Positions 1-11,223 of a DNA stretch of 64,000 nucleotides are shown one piece after another. This stretch comes from Branchiostoma floridae. Taxonomy: Eukaryota; Chordata; Leptocardii; Amphioxiformes; Branchiostomatidae. Location: the NCBI RefSeq assembly GCF_000003815.2, contig NC_049986.1:14397933-14461932 (forward strand), written 5' to 3'. Position numbers and translations under genes: made by a program. Each line of letters begins with the position of its first letter. Within the stretch, counting starts at the first letter, position 1. Under the pieces are notes generated by a model that made no database searches, had not been told where the DNA came from, and worked only from the letters and a program-made list of their open reading frames with translations.

Positions 1-2640
1 ATTTTAAGTTGAAACGCTACTAAGTAAGTATGAAAATGAATATCCATTCCTAAGCAAGCCATTGATAGGGAATTTATGCAGAAGGGATTGATGCGGATTT
101 TCATTACCCGAGAAAACGATGAACAAGAAAGCCAACTGTATATGACGTCAGCAAAATTCGATAGCCCAGATCAATGTTTAGCATCTTTTTATCATCAACA
201 GATACATTCTCCTTTATACAATGGTCTTTAGATCCATCTGTTATTTTGGTCTATCGCAGTTTATGCAAAATGTATAGATAGGGCCGTTCAAAAGGCGATG
301 GGGGGCATATTCTGTCATTATTGCTTTTTTTACGACACCGCTTTTTTATTGCTTCTCTAAATAAAAGAAATTCACCCAGACATCAAGTCCATTGCTTCTA
401 TCTATAAGGTATTTTATCGTATATATCGCTTTCTTTATATATGACATATTTGTATAATACATCGTTAATAGGAGCCCTACAGACGGGACGGAGTTTATTG
501 GCCATGTGTTACTTTACAGCACTTGGCATTCTTGAAACAAACACAAACGACAGCTGTGTGAGTTTATGTCCTCCCAATGCGGCAGGCCGTTTTGACGCAA
601 CCACAAAGAATCAATGACCACAATACTTATAGTACATGCAGACTGTTTTATGGGTCCTCCGGGGCCCCAATAAACGTTACAACCTGTGTGGCCAATAAAC
701 GTCATTTTTACAGGGCCTTTGACGACCGTTTTTACTGCATCACAGACATACAAAGCATGACTGTCTCCATGCGGGATATAACGAGCTTCCCTCCGGACTC
801 GGCTGTGATCACGGGAAGATACCATTGCCTGGCCATTCATTTGGTCTATTGTTGCTTGGAGCACGATTGTTGTGCCATAATGTAAGGCACAATAAGGGAC
901 ACAACAGGAGTAGGGAGAATGGCTTATATCCATCATCGATAGTGGAAGGGATGGACAACAATGTTCCCCAACTTCTCTTTTTTATCATAATCTAACCTCT
1001 TTAAATTTAAGGGTCCGTCATGGATGGAGAATGGGAGGGAATGTTTATTGATGGACGTTTAAACATCCTCTTTACTTGCAATTGTCAGAGGATAAACATC
1101 GTGTGTGGCAGAAACTATGGGATCGACGACAATTTCTTCGATACGTTTTACCGTTTGGGTATATGGATACAAGTTACTACGCATAAGTTAGGTCTTTATT
1201 GATGGTAAGGCACCCTTTTGTCAAGTAATTTGAATTTAGAGACTGCATTTAGGCTAGAGTAGTCACATGTCAACATCAACTTTCATGATTCGACTGGATG
1301 CCATCAATCTTGAGAAGACCTCTACAACCCTGTTGTTTCAAGTTGATATGGTAGTATCATGGCACCCGTTGGAATTATGGAAGCTGATGTTATAGTATCA
1401 TAGAGCCAGACGACGTCGACCAATCAGATGACTCCGTATACACCTCAGAGCACCCTATACACCTCAGGGTGGGTCATTAACGCTATATTGTTTGTCCGTC
1501 TGTATTTCCCCTATTACTTGCAATTAGCCTGTGGAAAAGAATTTGCAATAAACTTATCATTATCAAAAAGAACCTTCAAAATGACTGACACTGCAGTAGC
1601 GCTGGCGAGGTGAGAGGGGAAAAAGTTAAGAAGTGGTCTCAAAGATGACATTTCTAATCCACGTCGGTAGAGGCGCCCTTAATTTCCAAACAGATGTTTG
1701 GTTTCCCCACACTTCAAGTTGTGCGTTTGTAATAGAGATACAAGGAAACTAAACCGTTGTCGTTGTAAACATTGTAAATGTTATTTTCACTTCACTACGT
1801 TCACAAAGAGAGAACCAGCAAGAAGGTGTGGCCTTGGAACTAGTAACAACCTTTGTCGAGTTTTAACGACAACGCTAACCGCTTAATTAAACACCGGTCG
1901 GTGATTATATGGACAGTTAACGACTCGCCGGTGATTACTTGGACCATTTCTAATGATCATTGATAACTTACCTGTGTTCATTGGGACCATTGTAAGAAAA
2001 AGATATCAGTAGCAGCAGCATAAAGCGCCGATGGACTGTATGTCCTGTATCATATCGTGATTCAATACCATCTAGATGACCTCTATCTTCTAAATCTAAA
2101 GGCTACGTGAGGAATAGTGCGTCTCTAACCGGAAGTGCCTATTGATCAACTCCGTCTTGGAGTGTGGTGTTTTGGTTTTATTGCCCACGCACTTACAGCT
2201 CCGTGCTTTCTATCTATTACCCGTGGAGGCCGGGGTACTCCGTAAGGCATGCAACGGCTCTTCACTAAACCAGCAGACGTGATCATACAAGAGAATACCT
2301 GTTGCTCATGTCCAACCATAACCGTCAGCATAGACCATGGACGTGACTTCGATGTTGTTATACTGGGCTGAGTAGTATTTATTTTCTTTTATTTATTTAT
2401 TGAGATTTACCACAATTGTGGAAGGATTGACAGAACAGGTGACTATCACCTTTTCAAGATGTCAACACGGAGACCATTCAGTAGGTTTGATCCACTCACA
2501 ACGGAAAGGACCGCTACTCTTTGCGATAAGTGTGGTGGGTTCTTTAACGTGGCGTGGGGTGTGGCTCTCCCCAAACACGGGACCTCCATTTACGCTCTAT
2601 TCGAGGGACGGCCCTAACTAAGGCTAGGTACTAATTTCCA
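1..2640. other. Gene-free stretch, left edge
   Basis: I see no supported gene here. Short open frames of 60-140 codons occur on both strands and overlap one another (for example 514-936 minus and 577-885 plus), with no family resemblance and no coherent splice sites. Small direct repeats are present, such as a 12-base repeat at about 1436-1470. It may be intergenic or intronic DNA of a gene outside the window. Confidence 0.5.
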
Positions 2641-2647
2641 CCTTAAT

Positions 2648-2790
2648 TAAGTGAGGAATGTTGTGTAGAGTGCCTTTCCTAAGGAGTAAGGGCACAAGAT
2701 CGGTGACATGGCAGGTCGAACTCGGGACCTCTTGGGCCTCTTGGGTCTGAGCCGAACACCTCAGTACGGCACACGACCCCACAAACCTGC
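2648..2790 (-). repeat. tRNA-derived SINE-like relic
   Basis: Read on the minus strand, this stretch has a pol III B-box-like core (GAGTTCGACC, at 2713-2722). It is followed by a run resembling the tail of tRNA-derived SINEs: 'tgtcaccgatcttgtgccctt', then 'ggaaaggcact' and 'cctcact'. That order of motifs is what I know from invertebrate SINEs. The boundaries are approximate, no target-site duplication was identified, and the A box is not clear. Confidence 0.5.
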
Positions 2791-2836
2791 ATACCTATGC
2801 TGGCTATGCATATACAAGATTAGTCGTTTACCCTTA

Positions 2837-2930
2837 TGTCTCGTTCATTTACATCTTTTTTTCACTTTCTTCCTTCATTTCTCCATTCCTTCTTACATTC
2901 ATTCATTCCTCAATTCCTTCCTCCATGATA
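2837..2930. repeat. Pyrimidine-rich (ATTC/CTTC)n simple repeat
   Basis: This is an impure run of CTTC and ATTC tetranucleotides on the plus strand, directly after the SINE-like relic. Such runs often form at SINE tails, but no causal link can be shown here. Confidence 0.6.
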
Positions 2931-3682
2931 TTCGGAGTCATACTCTTCCCACGCAGGACTATGGTAATTGTATGTGCCGACTGTATAAAAGTAAATAAAC
3001 AGTCATTCAATCATTCACACCCATGGGTACCTTTTTGACAGTGACTCAATCAGATAGATAAGATCAAAGATGGGTAGATAAAAGTCATTACTAAACATCA
3101 CTCGGACATGCCCATGTGGGCTCCGCTATCCGGGACGTCTGGCGATCACAGGTTTCGGAAAATTGGGTCAGGGACTCCATCATTCATTCATTGACTGTAC
3201 TCAGATTGTAAGTGACTTATATTAAAGTCAATTAACACATCTAGACATATTATAGATCTAGCACGGACATGCCCCTGGGTTTCATTTCGGAAACCCTTAG
3301 TGGCAATTCCCGCCAAAAAATTGGGTCGAAGAAAATGCGGGCTAACTCCAGCTGTGGCCGGACGGATTAACTTCAGATGTGGCCCCAAGCGGAACAGATG
3401 TCTACTTTTTTTTACCGCACTGAGATGTCTTCTTGCTTTACTGTTTCCGGTCCCGAGCGCGCGCTTTGGTGGTGAAGTCATCAATATCGCTAGCTTGGCT
3501 GGCTGTGACAGAGGAAATGAGAAAGTCGTCCTGAATTACTACTGGGTATGCTGAGCACCGGTAGCGTGAATTATCGCGTCTATCTGTCATGGTATGATAT
3601 GACTTATTACTAGTAATAAAGACAGATTTAGATCGCCGACTAAGAGGCTCACTCTCCGGATCAGATGTAAGATTTCATATTA

Positions 3683-3859
3683 NNNNNNNNNNNNNNNNNN
3701 NNNNNNNNNNNNNNNNNNNNNNNNNNNNNNNNNNNNNNNNNNNNNNNNNNNNNNNNNNNNNNNNNNNNNNNNNNNNNNNNNNNNNNNNNNNNNNNNNNNN
3801 NNNNNNNNNNNNNNNNNNNNNNNNNNNNNNNNNNNNNNNNNNNNNNNNNNNNNNNNNNN
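3683..3859. other. Assembly gap (177 N)
   Basis: An uninterrupted run of N marks unknown sequence. Any open frame crossing it is meaningless. The flanks (a short AT-rich left side, 'catcatcataatcatcaac' on the right) show no gene. Confidence 0.99.
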
Positions 3860-6800
3860 GCAAATTCCGTCATCATCATAATCATCAACTACAACAAATA
3901 GCCTGACCTGGCCAGGAAGAATAATCACATTATAAAAGTGACGCCCGTGAAATCGGTTGTTAGGGAGCGGCCTGCCCAAATCTAGTAAATATTCTCTAGG
4001 GCTTTAACGGTTCTGGTCGGAATGTACGCGCTAATTTTTTGTCGGTGCTGCCCGTCACTTTTATATCGTCACGCGGAGAGGGGACATACGGAAGGACTAG
4101 AAAGGTTGTAGATTTGTACATTCTAGGATTTCTGTCTCAACAAGCGAGGAAGATTAAGTTATCAAGTCCACAGATGCAACATGTGTTCACAGGTAGGCCG
4201 CTAGTTTGTTGTGTTTGCTGTTAATTTGTTGTTGTTGTCCCAATCTTTAATCTGTACTCCATTTTCGTCTGGTCACCTTTCCATCTTGCTCCAGTGTGGG
4301 TGCCGGAGTTGTATAAAAAAAAGAATGTGTCAAAACTGCTTTCTTTGGGGAAAATTGCCTAACGTGTCAGAGAAATAACCCTGTTTCAACTTTGTTACTG
4401 TAGCTAAAAAAAGTATACTCTTCACATTTATCAGTTAGCGGTTTTGTGTGGATGAGTGTGAGTAATTGTTTTGAAATGCCCTTTTTTCAACTTAACTACA
4501 ACACTTCTTGTCCACATGTTTCTCTTTTACAACTCCGTGTGCGTCTATTTTTTCCTAGGGGAGCCAATTTGAAAAGTAATGAAATTAGTCTAACCGCCTT
4601 TTATTTTCCCCACACTTCCCCCCTTCTGACTGCCTACACCCAGGCAGTGCGCAGGCCCGGTGTTCGGTATGCACAATCAATTTTCCAGCTCCGCTCATCC
4701 GGTTCACCTATCATATGGAATTCAATTGGCATCATATGTCCCGTCACAAAGGGTTGTTTTCTTCTCAACGGCTGTAAAAACACTTCAGAAATCAAGGCAG
4801 CGAACAGTTAGAGTTAATGTTTTCACAAACACTTGAGTCGAGGACACTGAAGTCAAAGTCGAAGTAGACTCTTATTGATTTCTTTTATTGCGGGCGCGGC
4901 GGCCAGGTCTATTTGTGTAGCCGTTGTGTTGGTGATGACTGGCTATTGCAACAGATGGCGAACTGATTAAAGTGTGTCGCAAAGTTGTCAAACAACCGAA
5001 TCAGGAAAACGTATGTGTCAGCGAAATCGTGCAAGGCGGTAGCATGGGCCAGGCAAGACATAAATGTTGTAGAGGTCGCAACCCAGTATCAAATACCCAT
5101 CATCGCATCCCTGCTTATCTTTTACCATACACGCCTATGTAGAGCCATGCTAAGTATGAAATAAGTCATACTCATAGAGAAGTTTTGTCTGAAGGCGGCT
5201 GTATTGTGATCATCAGTAGTTTGTATACGTGGCCTGCTCAGTTTAACGTGTCGGTCTTTGACATTATCGCTGTGTAAAAAGCGGCCTCATTAGATGTGGA
5301 GTCCGATAATTGGACGGGGGGAAGCAATGGGGCCAATTTGGCAGACTTGGGATATAAGGCAACATGGATTATCCATGACGTCACGTACAGGAAACAGTTT
5401 CCTCGGCAACACAAAGCCATTGAGTAAAGAGGTCGGAGGGATGCAAAGAGGGTCCCTAATACGCTTGCTTTTGGAGGTCTGTGTAAACTTTCATATTCAC
5501 GGCATCGCGGAAAGTGCCCGGGCTATTGTTTGTACGAGCCCGGCTTGCCTACGGGGTAATTCTGTAGTGCTGGTACGTGGTATGACATGACTCGACCAAT
5601 GTTAATGTAATAAATTCTACCACTCCTTTTTCTTACGGAGATTGATTGAAGTTTATTGATAGCTACCCGCATAACCTGTAGCTAACATACATGTCTGAAT
5701 TGCCCGTTGTAACGGTATGGTGTTTCATTGTTGACATACAATCATGCCCCAGTCCTGAGTTCTAATTAGTTTGGAAAGCGGATATGGGAGTATCAGAGCT
5801 CGCCCCCATTCAACTTCCCATTTTCACTCCCTGAAAAGTAAACACACGAGGAGAAAGTGTTTCATTGTCTCGAGTTTTTATGGTGGTCGTAACTTGCAAT
5901 GTGCATGGAGGAATAAAATCCCTTTGCGTGCCTCGCCTTCGATTTTGCTGTATCCTGGGTAATGAGGGCCCTTCTAAGCTGTCATTATGTTGTCAGCTGA
6001 GTCAATCGCCATGTCATAAACATTCACCATTCAAGTCGGGCATGATGGGATATGTAGCGGTGACTCTTTCAAAATGGCGCATGGCGGGAGCGGCGGAGCG
6101 TGAAACTTCGTCGGCAAAACTGCGAACTTCTGACGGCAGGACCACGCCAGTGCCTTCCTCATCTACAGCACAGGTAGGGGACACTGTTCTGCAACTATCG
6201 AGGACACTTTTTGCTATCATGCCCCTCCCCACTTGGTAAGTTTGGCGAAGTGTTCCCCCACGAAATCTCGGAAGACTGGGGCCGGACCCGTCAGTTTGGT
6301 TATGACCCGGGGCTATGCTAATGCCGCGAAGTTTTCATTATCAGTTTTACAGGCGCTGCATCATTGATTTCCAAACGCCTTACGCGGAAAGTGGAGCGTT
6401 TGTCCCCATTTCTCAGTGATCCGTGGTGGCTTCCCAAGTTAAGGAAAGTTGTAGCGCCCGAGTTGATGAGTGTTAGAAGTAAGTGAGCGGAATAGTTGGA
6501 ATGGCCCTTTATTCAGGACGCTGCTTGTATGCAATAAAAGTTGTCATTTGTATTCAAAGCGTCGTCCCGAGCTTTTCACAGCCCTTTATCATTCCGCTTT
6601 GTCCCGCGCAGTTTGCAAGCCGTCCCTGCAAACTTTTTTTGTCTTTTCCTGTCCGTTTCCTCTGAAGTCTGGGACGACTTGGAGTAATGAAAACTCGCAA
6701 GGGGGTATAAAAATCCATCATGGCCTCCTCAATCTGAACTTGACACCTCTAAAGGCGCGTGAAAACTGATAACACACTGCTGATGGGCCCCTCCCCACGC

Positions 6801-9540
6801 ACCAAATCTCTCACGTGAGGGGCACTCAATAGGGTCTTGTTTGAATTGCGGGGTTGGGAGTGAATAAAAATTACCGATGTTTGGATTGCGGCATCGCAAC
6901 GAGTGTAACAAAACACGGCGGGCGAGGAAAGCGTTGTCCCAGACAGTTTGATTACCCCACTTCGGAACAGTCTCCCCGAGTTTGTCACAGAGGCTTTGGG
7001 GGGAATTTCCAGGAGATAACGTGGGATGGGGCGGCATTGGTCGTCCTTGCCTAGGCTTAGAATTAATACGGCCTCTGAATACCGGAGTAGTATTATCAAT
7101 GGCATCATTATGTGGCTGTGCCGCCTGTTGAGTGCTTTGTGGGGATCTTGAATAGGTTCCGTGAAGGGTATATTCATCTGAGTTAATGTTTACGTTCGGT
7201 GTATAACTTAGCGAATTACATCCTTTAATGAAGCGCGCAGTGCCGCTGCTTCCCACGGCACACAGGCGCTTTGTGTTCTCTCGGCGCTGGCAATTTGGAA
7301 ATATAACCATCTTTTTCTCGTCCTTGACTGTTGTGTTTATATGACCCTGAGATTAATCAAACTTGGCCCGCGGGCAGTTAAGTTCTTTGTTCTCTCCTGC
7401 ATATGTTTTGAAGCGCCTAGCCCCGTCTGACATTCTTCTACGGATGCTTGAAGACGACTCACGTTTACAGTATGAAAGAATTTATTGTTCTGGTCTTTAT
7501 TTGCGGGCCATCTTTTGTTTAGGTTTATCTGCCCGACATGGCGTCTCTGTATTTCCGGTCGTCCATCAAAAGTGGCCTAGTCCTGTGCTCGGTGTCCCGT
7601 ATTACATTACAGCACTCCGCTGATGAATTCTCCGCACTTCAGCGCTCCGTGTCGGGGATGCGGAGACATGCAACTTGTTGCATTCATGTATTCTTTATGG
7701 CGGGTGGAAGGTACACATGGAATACATCACGGGCCATTCTTCCATCGCTCGCGTTAGACCACCTATCAAGATGATTGAAAGAATCTGCGTATATTTCCCC
7801 CGGGGTTATAAAAATCCCATACACGCAGCGGCGGGACAATGTTGCTTTTAGCCATATCCAACTTCGACGCCCGGAACATTCCAGTCTGTCTCCACCATGT
7901 CGGCAGGAAAAGTCATAAATAGAGAGTTCCGCGATTTTTACTGCGTTATTTGTGCATCGTACAGCTGCCGGGCGAATCAGAAAAATATAGTCTGGCTCGT
8001 AAATTTTACACAAGGAATCGAATGAAAATGTGTCTGGTAACTGTATTGCTGTCACGCAAGTCCTGTCGAGTTGCTGATTTTGATCGCACCATGTTTTTAT
8101 TACCTCCAGATGTGTGGATGTGTCTGTATAAGTATGAGTCATGTGATGGGCACCGGCTATAACTGTAAACAATGATCCTCACTCGAGCCAGAACTTTGTT
8201 GATTAAAGGTCCCAACTCATGTGTCCGTCAGCCACTTGTGCAAACAATTCCAACATTCTTACACCGTCTCGCTAGAGTGGCCCTGCTTACCTTGGACGTT
8301 GAGAGGGCCCTGGAATTTTATTACCTAAAGCGTTCTCTCAACGTTTTTGTCGAGCGCGTGAGAACCGACCCACTGCATATGGATGAGCGACTTTTATGAA
8401 TGCGTCCGCTCCGCGTAATAAGAAGGAACCGAACAAATGCCTCTTTCTTCCCCCCTTTGAAACTTAATGGCGCCATTATGAATTCGTTCCATCTGGGCTG
8501 TTGTTAAAGGGCTCTCCAGCATAATCCGCCCCAGAAAATTTGGGAAACTAAAACCAGACCGGCGGAGGATTGTTTCGCCGGGGCGTCATGAGCGCAACAG
8601 TTGAGGTAAATTTGATTACTTTTCCTTCCGCTCATTTTGGCGATGCGTCATTAGACTTCGCAGATGGTTTCGAAATTCAGCACGGTCCAGATCCGCGAGA
8701 TGAGACCATTCCGAAAGATAAGGGGGCAATTTGGCCGAGCTGTAGTGTAGCGGCAATCAGTTACGGAGCCGGGGCACAGTGTGGAGAGTGGAGGGATTTT
8801 TATGATATGTGTTGGCACGGCGGAATTGTGCCAACGTGCGAGCAAGTTTGATGGCGGAAAGCGGCGCGCTGTTCCTTGTCAGTTGGGACACGTTTAAGGC
8901 ATCAGCTTTCCGTGATTTATCGGGGCTGCGCTACCCCGGTGTCGGAGCCAGCCCTGCTCTTGTTTACTTTATTACCAGAGTAATGGAATGCCCAGCCTAG
9001 CAGAACATCCCACCGCGTCTAATTGTCTCGCCTTTTATCGGACCTGCTTGATGCATAGAGAGGTCCATTTGCACGCTTATTGCATCTCGCTCTAGCAAAG
9101 GTACTGTGTACAAAGGCCCCTTTGTTCTTTCCTGAGCCCTTGCATCTTTGAAACGGCGATTTTATCACTCTATTGAACTAACGACTAACAAATGTGACCC
9201 GACAGGATGGTTATTTTCTTTTCTGTCATCTGCATACGCGGATGCCAAAACCGCCGTCTTCGGTTACCAGGTCTGAGTCCGGCTGTGGCAGCCGTGCCAT
9301 AAACCCCTTCCAAACACTGTCGCTCCGTATTGTGTTTTTATTGCCATCAGGTTACGACCCATCGTAAAATGCAAATACGACAAGTTGGGCAATTTTTCTA
9401 TCTTGGGTCTTTTAATGACCGCCTTATATGGCGTGCTTAGTCTTGTGTGCCACGGGTCAATTGCCGTGCCGTGTGAAACTTGATAGTAGTTATTCTCAGG
9501 GAGCATTGCCCTAAAGTCATCCACGATCCATGAGGCTCTC
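3860..9540. other. Repeat-poor, gene-free 5' flank of the homeobox gene
   Basis: No exon can be supported, although long overlapping open frames occur on both strands (for example 6729-7310 minus). Unlike the right half of the window, I found no inverted-repeat elements here. Words such as TTTATGG/CCATAAA and AATAAA-like homeodomain-type sites recur, and 'ggtataaaaatcc' (6704-6716) nearly recurs as 'ggttataaaaatcc' (7804-7817). The simplest inference is a cis-regulatory region for the homeobox gene downstream, but this rests on context only. Confidence 0.35.
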
Positions 9541-9660
9541 CTGAATTGCAAACACCGCCCGCAGTGCTCGGCCGCGCCGCCTTCGCCGCGTCACGATGAA
9601 TCCGCGCCCGAGACCGACCCCGTTCCTCCGCTCCCCCGGTAAGCCCGTCTCTTCTTCCGT
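9541..9660 (+). promoter_or_regulatory. CpG-rich patch, candidate promoter or first exon
   Basis: The stretch is strongly enriched in CpG (gccgcgccgccttcgccgcg and following) against AT-rich surroundings. It contains a good splice-donor sequence, CCCCCG|GTAAGC, with the GT at 9639-9640. It could be the transcription start and a non-coding first exon of the homeobox gene 1.5 kb downstream. A short ATG frame at 9596 would not join the homeobox frame in phase, so any transcribed part would be 5' UTR. Confidence 0.35.
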
Positions 9661-10004
9661 AGACATGCTGTCTGTGGCGTAGTGCTGTCGTTAGTGGTGG
9701 GTGGGGGAAGGACGGCGTTACGAGCCCGTCTGAGACTGGGTAGCGAGGCCGCGGGGTTTTATGGCGGTTGTAAACAGAGAAGCGAAGCGTGTACATGCGG
9801 TGTGTACTTAAGACCCGGGCTGGCTGGATGAATGACACTCCAAGTTAGTTTGAGGCGCGCAGTACAGAGGCTCCCATGGGGAGACATGTCGAAGTTCATG
9901 CGGTTTAGGAGATGTTCAGACACATTTCGGCAGTCTAGACGACGTCGGGTCATGCCCCACATCTCCGCACTGCGTTGCATGTAATTTAATTGCCCGGTGT
10001 AACC

Positions 10005-10115
10005 ACTGCGCCCCGAGCTCCGTACAGCGGGAGGGCAGACCCGCCGGGGCCGGGGGCCGGGGTTTCTGGTCGGGAAGCCACTTCTGACCGCCCGAGACAG
10101 TCTTGGTGGGGAGGG
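10005..10115. promoter_or_regulatory. GC-rich patch, possible regulatory element
   Basis: A run of GC-rich sequence (ccgccggggccgggggccgggg) stands out from its surroundings between the CpG-rich patch at 9.55 kb and the homeobox exon. Position and composition suggest a promoter-proximal element. There is no direct evidence of transcription. Confidence 0.25.
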
Positions 10116-11154
10116 GGATCCCGGGTAGCCATAAAATCGCGATTCTCAGGAACATCAATGCAATTACTAATGAGCAGTGCAGCAAGGGATCTCATTACTG
10201 TTTGCCAATCGATTTGGTCACCCGAGGCAGTTAATCTTTACTTTGTGACGTCACTCGATGCTCTAATTGACGTGTTTATGGCGCCAGCTAAAATGGAGAC
10301 TAAATGGCCGGAGGGGGGAAACTGAAATCTGTTATAAGTATACTCGATCTCTTACGATCTCTTAAGATACGTTTGGTTCCTTTAGTTTTCACCGCTGTCC
10401 ATCCGCCCTTCATCGCTGCTCGGCCGTTTGGTTACACAAAGTTGGTCACGCTTTACGATATGCTTATAGGACGCTGCCTCTTTTGTGCCGTGTTTTTCGC
10501 TGGCGGAATGTTTATTCCATAAATGAATTAGAAGCTCTGACCTTTGTTGTTCCCAAAAGAGCGCTCGGGGGTGAATGGGCGAGGTTTCCTGCTGCCAATA
10601 GCAATTGTGTTTGTTTATGCTGGGGAATTAACACAGTAACAGCATTACTCATTCGGTATTTGCTTTGTATAGCTTTGTATTCTGTGGAAGATCAAGCCCG
10701 TGTCTCACAAGGGGGCAGGCAGAGGGGCTTTACAGGACGTGACCAAACTTCTGCTGAGCCAAGACGGCCGCTTCTTTTATGGGCCCCATGGCATAGAGCA
10801 TATTGGAATGCAACAGGTTAAGTCACCGCGAAGCGCACTTCATCTGGCATGCAAATACTCTAATTAAGGCCGGGGTTACCTACTCGGAATCAGATTTAGC
10901 TTTCTTTGTCACATAAACAATGGAGCACAATGACCAGATTTGGGACAGCCTTTTCCCCATGTGGACGTAATAACGCCGTAAAAAGAATTGCCATTCACGG
11001 GGGAGGAATGTTGTGGGCGCTGCGGACGTTTTGGACACCAGCTTGGTAAAAACCGAGCGAACAATGGCGACGGATTGGGTTAGCGTGATAAGACACAAAG
11101 GTAATTTAATAGCCCGTAATTAACCATCTATTTCTTTTGCCATTCTGCCTTCAG

Positions 11155-11223
11155 GTGCGGGTACACCTGCGTGCGAAGCCAAGCCTGAAACAGCCCCGCC
11201 TGTTACTGGAGTGACACAGCATC
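11155..11223 (+). other. 5' UTR part of the large homeobox exon
   Basis: A pyrimidine-rich tract and CAG at 11152-11154 make a good splice acceptor, so the large exon probably begins at 11155. In the homeobox reading frame a TGA at 11212-11214 closes the frame, and the first in-frame ATG follows at 11224. That fixes the protein start and makes this stretch untranslated. A potential donor (AAG|GTAATT at 11101) would leave an intron of only 54 bases; a more distant first exon near 9.6 kb is an alternative. Confidence 0.55.

Noticed and set aside
514..936. 140-codon minus-strand open frame overlapping a 102-codon plus-strand frame
   Set aside because: Both strands are open over the same bases, with no recognisable motif, Cys/His-rich chance composition and no splice context.
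3661..3979. Open frames across the N gap
   Set aside because: They consist of unknown bases and carry no information.
6729..7310. 193-codon minus-strand open frame in the homeobox 5' flank
   Set aside because: It overlaps a 142-codon frame in another phase, shows no domain, and lies in a region where all frames have few stops. It is more likely chance than a gene.
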